From contig CAJMLL010000024.1 in assembly GCA_905214225.1 (NCBI GenBank), positions 1-34,656 of the forward strand: a stretch of 34,656 nt of DNA. Direction: 5' to 3'. This stretch comes from an uncultured bacterium (GTDB taxonomy: Bacteria > Bacillota > Clostridia > Peptostreptococcales > Anaerovoracaceae). This document shows positions 25,495-32,477 of the stretch, piece by piece; position 1 is the stretch's first letter; each line of letters begins with the position of its first letter. The notes beneath the pieces are model-generated. The model was not told where the DNA came from. It saw nothing but the letters and a program-made list of their open reading frames with translations, and did not search any database. Position numbers and translations under genes: made by a program.

Positions 25495-25541
25495 AAAAAG
25501 CCCGGATTTTCCAGAAAACGTGACTTTCCGGAACCCGGGCT
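25495..25541 (-). terminator. Rho-independent terminator of the cupin gene
   Basis: On the minus strand AGCCCGG (25541-25535) pairs with CCGGGCT (25505-25499) outside an imperfect inner stem, followed by TTTTT (25499-25495). It is 44 nt after the cupin stop and separates that gene from feoAB. Confidence 0.75.
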
Positions 25542-25584
25542 CTATGGATTTCCCGCCAGCTGCAGCGGAAAACGCAAATCAAAA

Positions 25585-25938
25585 CTACTTATACAGAACG
25601 AGGGCAATGAACTCCAGAGGCTCATCCTCTTCATTCCAGAGTGCGTGTGTTTCGCCGTCTCCGGTGAACATAACGTCTCCAGGAGCTACATCAACAACCG
25701 TTCCGTCGTTGTTCAGATACTTGCCGTGACCGCTCAGGACATAATAGGTCTCTGCATCACCTTCATGAGTGTGCTTTCCTACCTCGCAGCCCTTCTCCAG
25801 AACCATGTGATTGAACACACGTCCCTTGTTATACATTTCCTCATCGGTCTTCAGGATCTTTCTTACCAGGACATGACCCTTGCCGCCCTTAAATCCCTCA
25901 ACGGCTGCCGGTTCACCGATATTGCGTACGAATGCCAT
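25585..25938 (-). CDS. Small cupin-domain protein
   Basis: The 117-residue protein is a single cupin barrel. Motif 1 is GKHTHEGDAETYYVLSG, with two histidines and a glutamate as likely metal ligands. Motif 2 is PGDVMFTGDGETHALWN with the last histidine. The rest is short strands. Such proteins may be isomerases, dioxygenases or ligand-binding proteins, so no reaction can be assigned. GGAGG precedes the ATG. It has its own strong promoter and terminator and so is monocistronic. Confidence 0.85.
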   Translation of the reverse strand: MAFVRNIGEPAAVEGFKGGKGHVLVRKILKTDEEMYNKGRVFNHMVLEKGCEVGKHTHEGDAETYYVLSGHGKYLNNDGTVVDVAPGDVMFTGDGETHALWNEEDEPLEFIALVLYK

Positions 25939-25977
25939 TTCTGCCTCCTTGCTGTGTGTAATAACATCTGATGAGTT

Positions 25978-26006
25978 ATTATACCATTGGAAAATCTGTT
26001 TGACAA
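25978..26006 (-). promoter_or_regulatory. Strong promoter of the cupin gene
   Basis: Minus-strand TTGTCA (26006-26001), a 17-nt spacer ending TGG and TATAAT (25983-25978) give a near-consensus promoter that also has the extended TG. It is 40 nt before the ATG. It is divergent from the ilv promoter at 26064. Confidence 0.75.
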
Positions 26007-26063
26007 AAGCTCAACGTATTTTATGATCGTACAATAATTTTCTGTAATTCTTTTTATTATACA

Positions 26064-26092
26064 TTGACAAACGCAAAGCAGGGTGTTATTCT
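26064..26092 (+). promoter_or_regulatory. Strong promoter of the ilv leader and acetolactate synthase gene
   Basis: A perfect TTGACA (26064-26069), a 17-nt spacer and TATTCT (26087-26092) with an extended TG at 26084-26085 put the start near 26099. That is 35 nt before the leader-peptide ATG. Confidence 0.8.
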
Positions 26093-26133
26093 AGAACCGT
26101 TCATTAAAGCAAGTGATTAAAGGAGACTAAGGT

Positions 26134-26256
26134 ATGCTGAACGCAGTACTGAACATCGTCATTCTAGTCGTCGCGATCGTCATTATTAAGGCGGTCATTA
26201 TTGACGCGCCCACAGAATGCCGGATGAAACAGACTGTAAATACCTTGAGTTGTTAG
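26134..26256 (+). CDS. Ile/Val/Leu leader peptide of the acetolactate synthase gene
   Basis: A 40-codon frame with AGGAG eight bases upstream begins MLNAVLNIVILVVAIVIIKA, continues VIID and ends at TAG 26254-26256. Codons 5-23 hold six Val, seven Ile and two Leu, with GTCATTATT repeated at codons 16-18 and 21-23. It is followed 47 nt later by an intrinsic terminator. Codons 33-35 (26230-26238) can form nine pairs, two of them G-U, with the terminator 5' arm (26305-26313), a plausible antiterminator. The design matches ilvL/ilvB leader attenuators of enterics. Starvation for branched-chain amino acids would stall the ribosome early and favour read-through into the acetolactate synthase gene. 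Confidence 0.85.
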   Translation: MLNAVLNIVILVVAIVIIKAVIIDAPTECRMKQTVNTLSC

Positions 26257-26302
26257 GAAGGATGCCTGGAAACATTCCTTCCGATAGAAACAGGAAACAC
26301 TG

Positions 26303-26342
26303 ACTGCAGTTTGATGTCCGGAACATCAGCTGCAGTTTTTTT
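26303..26342 (+). terminator. Attenuator terminator of the ilv leader
   Basis: ACTGCAG (26303-26309) pairs with CTGCAGT (26330-26336) and TGATGT (26312-26317) with ACATCA (26323-26328). The loop is CCGGA and the stem is followed by seven T. It lies 47 nt after the leader stop and 384 nt before the acetolactate synthase ATG. A separate GGAAGG/CCTTCC hairpin at 26257-26283 sits between leader and terminator. Confidence 0.88.
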
Positions 26343-26421
26343 ATGGCATGCATGCGTAAAACCGTGAATACGTCAGAAGGCGGACGGCCGGATACCGGAC
26401 GCCGGACAGCCCGGGCCTTGT

Positions 26422-26687
26422 GGATTGGATTGAGCCTGGTATGACGGACCACTTACTTTGGATGAAAATGGAGAGCTTAAGAAGCACGGGGCCTTGGATT
26501 GGAGCCTCTGCTTCTGCGGGACCCGGAGAATCCCGCAGAGCGGATTTCCATGAATGGATTGACATGGAAATCTGCCAATTGGAAAAATGTTGAATGTATA
26601 ACGGAAGAGCTTCCGGAGCGTACGTGCAGGATTTCAGGATTGGATTGATTGGAACTGGATGAGAGCCGACGGAAATATATTGGATTG
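26422..26687 (+). repeat. Seven GGATTG motifs in the ilv mRNA leader, several in hairpin loops
   Basis: GGATTG occurs at 26422, 26427, 26496, 26556, 26637, 26642 and 26682 on the plus strand only, in a 384-nt stretch without a gene. At least four copies fall in the loops of predicted hairpins: CCGGGC/GCCTGG (26411-26439, two copies), GGGGC/GCCTC (26488-26508) and the perfect 10-bp GATTTCCATG/CATGGAAATC (26543-26572). A further hairpin CTGCGGGA/TCCCGCAG (26514-26538) shows GGAGAA in its loop. GGA in hairpin loops is how CsrA/RsmA-type proteins recognise RNA, so this may be a protein-binding leader; that is inference. Confidence 0.65.
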
Positions 26688-26725
26688 GATATTTATTCTG
26701 CGGGAGCTGAGGAAGGAGAAAAGCT

Positions 26726-28417
26726 ATGGAAATGACAGGAGCCAAGGTTTTAATGGAGTGTTTGCTAGAACAGGGATGTGATACGGTGTTCGGATACCCT
26801 GGCGGAGCAATTCTGAATATCTACGATGAACTCTACCGCTACAAGGCAAAGGGGCTGATCCGACACATCACCACATCTCATGAACAGGGTGCCGCTCACG
26901 CTGCAGACGGATATGCGAGATCCACCGGAAAGACCGGTGTATGTTTTGCGACTTCCGGACCGGGAGCAACCAACCTGACGACAGGAATTGCAACATCCTA
27001 TCTTGACTCTTCCCCTGTTGTTTTCATCACCTGCAATGTTGCCAAGCCGCTTCTCGGAAAGGACTCTTTCCAGGAAGTAGACATCAAGGGCATCACGAAA
27101 CCGATCACGAAGAAGAATTACCAGGTTCAGAACGTTGACCAGCTGGCAGAGACGATCCGCGACGCATTTGCAACCGCAGAAAGCGGCCGCCCGGGTCCGG
27201 TTCTGATCGATATCCCGAAGGATGTCACTGCAGCCAAGACAGAGTACACCCGCCTGACACCAAAAGCTGTCGATAAGAGAAAGCATACTTTCCGCGCACC
27301 GGAACCGGAAAAAGAAGATCTGGATACGCTTCTTGAAATGATTTCCAAGGCGGAGAAGCCGATGCTGATCTGCGGCGGCGGTGTTACACGCGGAAAAGCC
27401 ACAGAAGAATTCCGTGAGTTTGCCCGCAAAGTCGATGCGCCGACAGCCATCACTCTGATGGGCGGCGGTGCTATGGACGGTTCTGACCAGCTTGCTACAG
27501 GAATGATCGGAATGCATGGAAGCCAGGCTTCCAACAGAGCCTGCGCAGGATGCGACCTGCTCATCGCTGTAGGATGCCGTTTCAGTGACCGTGTTGCCCT
27601 GAAGCCTTCAACCTTTGCCGCAACGGCAAAACTGGTCCAGATCGATGTAGATCCGAAGGAAATCAATAAAAACGTCCAGACGGACCACTACATCCTCGGC
27701 GACGCAAAGCGCGTGCTGGAACTGCTGAACGAGAGACTTCCGCAGTACCATCATGAGGATTGGAAATCTTACGTATTCTCTTTCCCGACGGAGACGAAAT
27801 ACGATGACGTTCCGGGCACACTGACGCCAAAGCAAGCTTTGAGCACGATTCAGAAGACCTTCCCGGACGATGTCATGGTCACAACCGATGTCGGCGAACA
27901 TCAGATGTGGGCGATCCAGCACTTCCACTTCCATTATCCGGGACAGCTGCTTACTTCTGGCGGATTCGGAACGATGGGCTTCGGACTCGGCGCTGCAATC
28001 GGCGCGCAGGTCGGAAACCCGGACAAGATGGTTCTGCACATTACCGGCGACGGTTCTTTCCGCATGAACTGCAATGAACTCGCGACGGAAGAGCACTATA
28101 ACCTGCCGATTGTCACCATCATCTTCAACAACGGCTGCATGGGAATGGTTCACCAGTGGCAGAAACTGATGTATGACAAGCGTTACAGCGAGACAACTCT
28201 GGACAGAGGCCCGGATTTCGTCAAGCTGGCAGATGCTTACGGACTGAAGGGCAGACGCGTTTCCAGCACAGAAGAACTGAAAGACGCGCTTGCAGAAGCT
28301 CTTGAAGAACATAAAAAAGGAAAGGGATATGTCGTAGACTGCATCATCCCGAAAGAAGAACTGGTACGCCCGATGGTTAACGGCGGAACCAATATTACAG
28401 ACTTCCTGCTGGACTAA
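26726..28417 (+). CDS. ilvB: Acetolactate synthase, large (catalytic) subunit
   Basis: The 563-residue thiamine-diphosphate enzyme forms acetolactate or acetohydroxybutyrate, the first common step to Val, Leu and Ile. The N-terminal domain has VFGYPGGAILNIYDEL and the catalytic glutamate in HEQGAAHAADGYAR. The C-terminal domain has the ThDP/Mg motif GDGSFRMNCNEL, ending in IFNNGCMGMV. The length and the long central FAD domain fit the biosynthetic AHAS rather than catabolic AlsS. A GAAGGAG site precedes the ATG. No ilvN regulatory subunit or other ilv gene is adjacent, so the small subunit must be elsewhere. Expression should depend on the upstream leader-peptide attenuator. Confidence 0.94.
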   Translation: MEMTGAKVLMECLLEQGCDTVFGYPGGAILNIYDELYRYKAKGLIRHITTSHEQGAAHAADGYARSTGKTGVCFATSGPGATNLTTGIATSYLDSSPVVFITCNVAKPLLGKDSFQEVDIKGITKPITKKNYQVQNVDQLAETIRDAFATAESGRPGPVLIDIPKDVTAAKTEYTRLTPKAVDKRKHTFRAPEPEKEDLDTLLEMISKAEKPMLICGGGVTRGKATEEFREFARKVDAPTAITLMGGGAMDGSDQLATGMIGMHGSQASNRACAGCDLLIAVGCRFSDRVALKPSTFAATAKLVQIDVDPKEINKNVQTDHYILGDAKRVLELLNERLPQYHHEDWKSYVFSFPTETKYDDVPGTLTPKQALSTIQKTFPDDVMVTTDVGEHQMWAIQHFHFHYPGQLLTSGGFGTMGFGLGAAIGAQVGNPDKMVLHITGDGSFRMNCNELATEEHYNLPIVTIIFNNGCMGMVHQWQKLMYDKRYSETTLDRGPDFVKLADAYGLKGRRVSSTEELKDALAEALEEHKKGKGYVVDCIIPKEELVRPMVNGGTNITDFLLD

Positions 28418-28666
28418 CAGCATCAAGGATATCACCCGTCAGGCGTGGGGCAGAACATTCTGCATGGATGGTGTTCATCGATGCGGAAGGCTGAAAGTCC
28501 GCGCCCGACAACATCTGCAGGCCTGCTCCTCTATTTTATTCAGAGAGACAGAATATCTGCAGAGAAAAATGCCGGTTATTCCTGTATGGACGCGCGCCCG
28601 CAATCCAGGGCCTCCCGGCCGCAGGAATTCCAAAAATGACCATAGCGTCATGACCATAGCAGTGGA

Positions 28667-28709
28667 GAGTGCGGGGAAACGAATCCGTGTTTCCCCGCAC
28701 TCCCTTTTT
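28667..28709 (+). terminator. Rho-independent terminator of the acetolactate synthase gene
   Basis: A 14-bp perfect stem (GAGTGCGGGGAAAC at 28667-28680 with its complement at 28689-28702) is followed by CCTTTTT. It lies 250 nt after the ilvB stop. The intervening 28418-28666 holds no supported gene, only minor hairpins and a direct repeat TGACCATAGC (28637-28646, 28651-28660). Confidence 0.85.
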
Positions 28710-28748
28710 ATGCCGCATTCTGTCAAAGCGGTTCAGCCCAATTTTTCC

Positions 28749-28777
28749 TTGCAGTTGCCCGCTTCTGACGTTATAAT
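28749..28777 (+). promoter_or_regulatory. Promoter of tRNA-Ser
   Basis: TTGCAG (28749-28754), a 17-nt spacer and a perfect TATAAT (28772-28777) lie about 25 nt before the mature tRNA 5' end. Confidence 0.75.
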
Positions 28778-28808
28778 ATCTATGTTGTGGTCTTCACCAA
28801 AACTTTAC

Positions 28809-28896
28809 GGAGAGATGTCAGAGTGGTCGATCGTGCGGCACTCGAAATGCCGTGCCCTTCACCGGGCCTCGGGTTCGAATCCCGATCTCTCCGCCA
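28809..28896 (+). tRNA. tRNA-Ser (anticodon CGA)
   Basis: The 88-nt gene includes an encoded CCA. The acceptor GGAGAGA pairs with TCTCTCC, the anticodon stem CGGCA/TGCCG encloses CTCGAAA (anticodon CGA, reading UCG), and the T arm is CGGG-TTCGAAT-CCCG. The long variable arm is that of a class II tRNA. It is transcribed alone. Confidence 0.96.
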
Positions 28897-28901
28897 TACA
28901 G

Positions 28902-28944
28902 AAAACGGTTCCGCCTGCACCATGCAGCTGCGGAACCGTTTTTT
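28902..28944 (+). terminator. Rho-independent terminator of tRNA-Ser
   Basis: AAAACGGTTCCGC (28902-28914) pairs perfectly with GCGGAACCGTTTT (28930-28942), and the T-tract runs to 28944. A smaller CTGCA/TGCAG hairpin caps it. It starts 6 nt after the tRNA. Confidence 0.9.
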
Positions 28945-29048
28945 CTTAACTTCAGTCTGCCGACATCTTCCCCGGCACTTTCTACCCTTTCGCGGAAACA
29001 GATTTACCCCGGATTTTACCTTTCCTTCTTCTTCCCTCTGCAGATTTA

Positions 29049-29057
29049 TGGTATACT
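29049..29057 (+). promoter_or_regulatory. Extended -10 promoter of the cation-efflux gene
   Basis: TGGTATACT lies about 49 nt upstream of the apparent AUC start, with only a poor -35 (TTCTTC) 17 nt before it. Confidence 0.5.
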
Positions 29058-29105
29058 TATAAAAATCATTTTACCATCATACACGCAACAGAAAGGTGTG
29101 AAACT

Positions 29106-30074
29106 ATCAGTACCCAAAACAGCAAACTGCGCATCCGGGATGAAAAGAAGGCCATCCGTGTATCCAGCACCCTCGGTGTCATCGTCGCCATTGCGGAAGT
29201 TCTCATGTATTTAGCGACCCACTCTCAGGCCATTCTGATCGACGGAATTTACGACAGCATGGACGTGGTGATCCTGGTGATCTACCAGCTTCTGATCCCG
29301 CTGCTCTATAAACCGGTCAGCGAAAAAATCCCCTATGGATTCGCGCAGGTGGAATCCCTCTTCATTCTGATTAAAGGTTCCATCCTTATTCTTGTCACCC
29401 TGCTGGTCATTTACGATAATATCCAGGTCATCCTTCACGGCGGATCCCATCTCGATACCGGACTGATCTTGTATTTCGAATTTGCCCTGACCATGTTCTG
29501 CGTCGCCGGATGGCTGCTGATGCGCTATCTGGGACAGCGGCTGAAAACTCCGATGATCAAGGTTGAAGTCATCACCTGGAAGATCGACGTTTTCCTGAGC
29601 CTGGGCGCCTTCCTGGGCTTCGGTCTGGAGATTCCCTTCCACTATTTCCACCTGCTGGAATGGACCATTCCCTACATCGATTCCGTGATTTCCTGCATTA
29701 TCGCCGCCCTGATGCTGCCAGAGCCGACCCGGGCATTTATCAATGCCATCCGCGAGCTCGTCCTCATGGCACCTCCGGCGGAGAAAATCGAGGAAATCCG
29801 TGCCATCACTGCAGAAGGCCTGAAAGATTATCCTTACGATGTTGATTTTATCGATGCCGTGCGCACCGGCCGCCGCCTCTGGATTTCCCTCTATGTGACG
29901 ACAAAGGGAAACATCATGAACATCAAACAGCTCAAGGAAGCAACGGACAAGCTCCGTGCCATGCTTTCCGCCCGCTACACCGGCGTCTACCTGGAACTCA
30001 TTCCGGATGTCGCTCCGGATTCCCCGGCCGTTATTTCGCGAGAGGATCAAGGACCTCTTTCAGATCTGCGATGA
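29106..30074 (+). CDS. Cation diffusion facilitator (CDF) family transporter with apparent ATC start
   Basis: A six-helix membrane metal exporter with a cytosolic C-terminal domain, 322 residues if read from ATC 29106. The coding sequence STQNSKLRIRDEKKAIRVSS leads directly into transmembrane helix 1. Starting at the first in-frame ATG (29205) would delete that helix. ATC 29106 has AAAGGTG seven bases upstream, and no ATG, GTG or TTG lies in frame before 29205. Helix 2 keeps D46 and D50 (DGIYD). In helix 5 the usual HxxxD is T157xxxD161 (TWKID), so the transported ion may not be zinc. The 3' end overlaps the convergent methionine gamma-lyase gene by 44 bp. Confidence 0.82.
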   Translation: MSTQNSKLRIRDEKKAIRVSSTLGVIVAIAEVLMYLATHSQAILIDGIYDSMDVVILVIYQLLIPLLYKPVSEKIPYGFAQVESLFILIKGSILILVTLLVIYDNIQVILHGGSHLDTGLILYFEFALTMFCVAGWLLMRYLGQRLKTPMIKVEVITWKIDVFLSLGAFLGFGLEIPFHYFHLLEWTIPYIDSVISCIIAALMLPEPTRAFINAIRELVLMAPPAEKIEEIRAITAEGLKDYPYDVDFIDAVRTGRRLWISLYVTTKGNIMNIKQLKEATDKLRAMLSARYTGVYLELIPDVAPDSPAVISREDQGPLSDLR

Positions 30075-31230
30075 TATCATCCGGATCCTCCAGTCCTACG
30101 CTCAGTCTTACCAGGCCTTCGGAAATTCCCGCGGAAGCGAGCTCCTCCGATGAATAAGTGGAATGTGTCATCGATGCCGGATGCTCCACCAGTGTTTCTG
30201 CGTCACCCAGTGATACCGCGACGATGCAGAGCTGCAGCTTGTTCAGTGCGGCAGCAACCTGGTCACGGTCTGCCTTCAGCTCAAAACTCATCATGCCGCC
30301 CATCAGGTCCATCTGCTTCAGCGCGGTCTTATGACCTTCAAAACTCTCCAGTCCCGGATAATACACTTTCTTTACCGCAGGATGGCTCTCCAGGAACTTC
30401 GCAATCTTCATGGCATTGGCACAGTGACGCTCCATGCGGATATCCAGTGTCTTCATGCCGCGGGCCAGAAGGAAGGCGTTGAACGGGCTCATAATGGAAC
30501 CGGTCATATCCTTCATGCCAAACATCTTTACCTTCTGAATAAACTCCGCGTCACTGATAACAGCTCCGGCAACGACGTCTCCATGTCCGTTCAGATACTT
30601 GGTTGCGCTGTGTACGACGATATCCGCGCCCTTGCTCAGCGGTCTCTGGACATACGGTGTGCAGAAGGTATTATCTACGATCACTTTGATCTCCGGGTTA
30701 TATTCATGCGCGATCTTCGCCGCCTCTTCAATGTCGATTACCGTCAGCGTCGGGTTGCACGGCGTTTCGAAATATACAACCTTTGTCTTTTCACTGAGGG
30801 CATTTTTCAGATTGTCGAGACTGCTCATATCGATGAACTTCGCCGTTACGCCGAACTCCGACAGTCCGTGACTCATCAGCGAGAATGTGCAGCCGTACAG
30901 CGCTTCCTCCGCGATGATTTCATCGCCCTGCTTCAGAATACTCCACAGTGTGGAAGAAATCGCTCCCATTCCGGAGGCCGTTACAGCCGCATCCTCTCCG
31001 CCTTCCAGCGAGGCCAGCTTCTCCTCAACCGCACGCTGAGACGGGTTGCCCAGGCGCGTGTAAATATATCCGTCTTCCTCTCCGGCAAAGCGGCGTCCGC
31101 CCTGCTCCACGGAATCAAACGCAAAGGTCGAGGTCATGTAGATCGGATCACACAGTGCTCCGACAGAATTTTTCTGTTTTCCGACATGAATCTGTCTCGT
31201 TGCAAACGATAAATCCTTTAAATCTTTCAT
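30031..31230 (-). CDS. Methionine gamma-lyase (Cys/Met metabolism PLP enzyme)
   Basis: The 399-residue fold-type I PLP enzyme cleaves methionine to methanethiol, ammonia and 2-oxobutyrate. The PLP lysine is K211 in SATKYLNGHGD. LYGCTFSL supplies the tyrosine and the Cys114 that distinguish methionine gamma-lyases from cystathionine enzymes, and TRQIHVG is near the N-terminus. A cystathionine or homocysteine lyase is less likely but possible. ATG 31230 has AGGAG eight bases upstream; an in-frame GTG at 31239 falls inside that site. It is divergent from a LysR gene, a common arrangement for local regulation. No terminator is seen; transcription would run into the opposing CDF gene. Confidence 0.88.
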   Translation of the reverse strand: MKDLKDLSFATRQIHVGKQKNSVGALCDPIYMTSTFAFDSVEQGGRRFAGEEDGYIYTRLGNPSQRAVEEKLASLEGGEDAAVTASGMGAISSTLWSILKQGDEIIAEEALYGCTFSLMSHGLSEFGVTAKFIDMSSLDNLKNALSEKTKVVYFETPCNPTLTVIDIEEAAKIAHEYNPEIKVIVDNTFCTPYVQRPLSKGADIVVHSATKYLNGHGDVVAGAVISDAEFIQKVKMFGMKDMTGSIMSPFNAFLLARGMKTLDIRMERHCANAMKIAKFLESHPAVKKVYYPGLESFEGHKTALKQMDLMGGMMSFELKADRDQVAAALNKLQLCIVAVSLGDAETLVEHPASMTHSTYSSEELASAGISEGLVRLSVGLEDPDDIIADLKEVLDPLAK

Positions 31231-31404
31231 GTTCAGCACTCCTTTCTGCGCATTTTCTCAACTTCAGAACTTTTATGAATAAACAGTATTCTTTATTTAC
31301 ACATATCGTATCATAACTTTACAATGATGTGTTAATATGTATACATGCGAACTTGTTCCAGGTTTTTCTTGGGACAAAATATGAATGATGCAAGGAGTAA
31401 AGGG

Positions 31405-32364
31405 ATGACATTCAAACAACTGCAATATATCGTGGAAATCTACAACTGCGGCTCTATGAACAAGGCCGCCCAGAAACTCTATGTTTCTCAGACCGCAATT
31501 TCTTCCTCTGTAAAGATGCTGGAAGATGAACTCGGGGTTAAACTGTTCCAACGTACCACGCACGGAATTAAGTACACAGATGAAGGAATCCGCTTCGTCA
31601 GCTACGCCTCTTCCCTGCTTTCTGAAAAGGAACGGATCGAGTCCATGTACAGCCACGGGGAAAGCGAATCCAACAAGCTTTCCTTTGCCGTCTCCTCTCA
31701 GCGTTTTCTTTTCGTCCAGGATGCCGTTCTTCGTCTCTCCTATAATTCCGGAGAGGCTGGATTTCACATCATTTACCGGGAGACGAATCTGCAGAAGGTC
31801 ATCGAAGATGTACAGTCCTCCCGGTCCGATGTCGGCGTAATCTCCATCAGCAGGTATGCGGAGCAGTTCCTGCTTCACCAGCTGGAGCTTGCACACTTGC
31901 TCTTTCACCCTTTGTCAAAAATCTACCCGAGAATCTTCTGCCGCAAGGGACATCCGCTGACAGAGAAATCCCTGGTTCACGAGGAGGATCTGAGAGAATT
32001 CCCTTACCTGTGTTATGAGCTTCCTCCGGGGACGCCGGCGGATTTCTCCGAAGAGTATCAGATGATGTCGCTGAAAATGCCGGACCGGTCATTTACGACG
32101 GACAGCAGTGCCTTCGCCTGCCACGCCTTTCTGCAGTCTGACGCCTACACCATCGGCACGGGTCTTCCGTTCGCTCACGCCAAGGATATGAGCCAGCTCG
32201 TCAGCATTCCTTTTGCCGGCGCAGACCCGATCCGAATCGGCTGGATCGGCCATAAGAACAGCAGTGAATCCCAGGTTTCCAGAATGTTTACCGACTGTCT
32301 GACGGAAGCCATCCATGATTCCATGGAAGAACAGCGCAGAAAGGAACAGGAACTGAAACATTAA
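31405..32364 (+). CDS. LysR-family transcriptional regulator
   Basis: The 319-residue regulator has an N-terminal winged helix (MTFKQLQYIVEIYNCGSMNK, then AAQKLYVSQTAISSSVKMLEDELGVKLFQR, residues 1-55). The C-terminal half is a periplasmic-binding-like co-inducer domain (about 90-300). ATG 31405 is chosen because AGGAG lies seven bases upstream and the family N-terminus starts there; an earlier ATG at 31345 would add 20 unlike residues. The gene is divergent from methionine gamma-lyase across about 175 bp, so it probably senses a sulfur or amino-acid metabolite and controls that gene. The inducer cannot be inferred. Confidence 0.9.
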   Translation: MTFKQLQYIVEIYNCGSMNKAAQKLYVSQTAISSSVKMLEDELGVKLFQRTTHGIKYTDEGIRFVSYASSLLSEKERIESMYSHGESESNKLSFAVSSQRFLFVQDAVLRLSYNSGEAGFHIIYRETNLQKVIEDVQSSRSDVGVISISRYAEQFLLHQLELAHLLFHPLSKIYPRIFCRKGHPLTEKSLVHEEDLREFPYLCYELPPGTPADFSEEYQMMSLKMPDRSFTTDSSAFACHAFLQSDAYTIGTGLPFAHAKDMSQLVSIPFAGADPIRIGWIGHKNSSESQVSRMFTDCLTEAIHDSMEEQRRKEQELKH

Positions 32365-32369
32365 CGCCG

Positions 32370-32417
32370 AAAAAAGACTGATACCGGCGCGTCACAGCAG
32401 CTGGCATCAGTCCTTTT
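32370..32417. terminator. Bidirectional Rho-independent terminator
   Basis: GACTGAT (32376-32382) pairs with ATCAGTC (32406-32412), extended by CC/GG. TCCTTTT follows on the plus strand (LysR gene) and six T on the minus strand (aminopeptidase gene). Confidence 0.75.
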
Positions 32418-32477
32418 CATTTTCTATATATTCATTTTCAATGGCTCAGACTTGACTTATAGACAATCCTGACGAGT

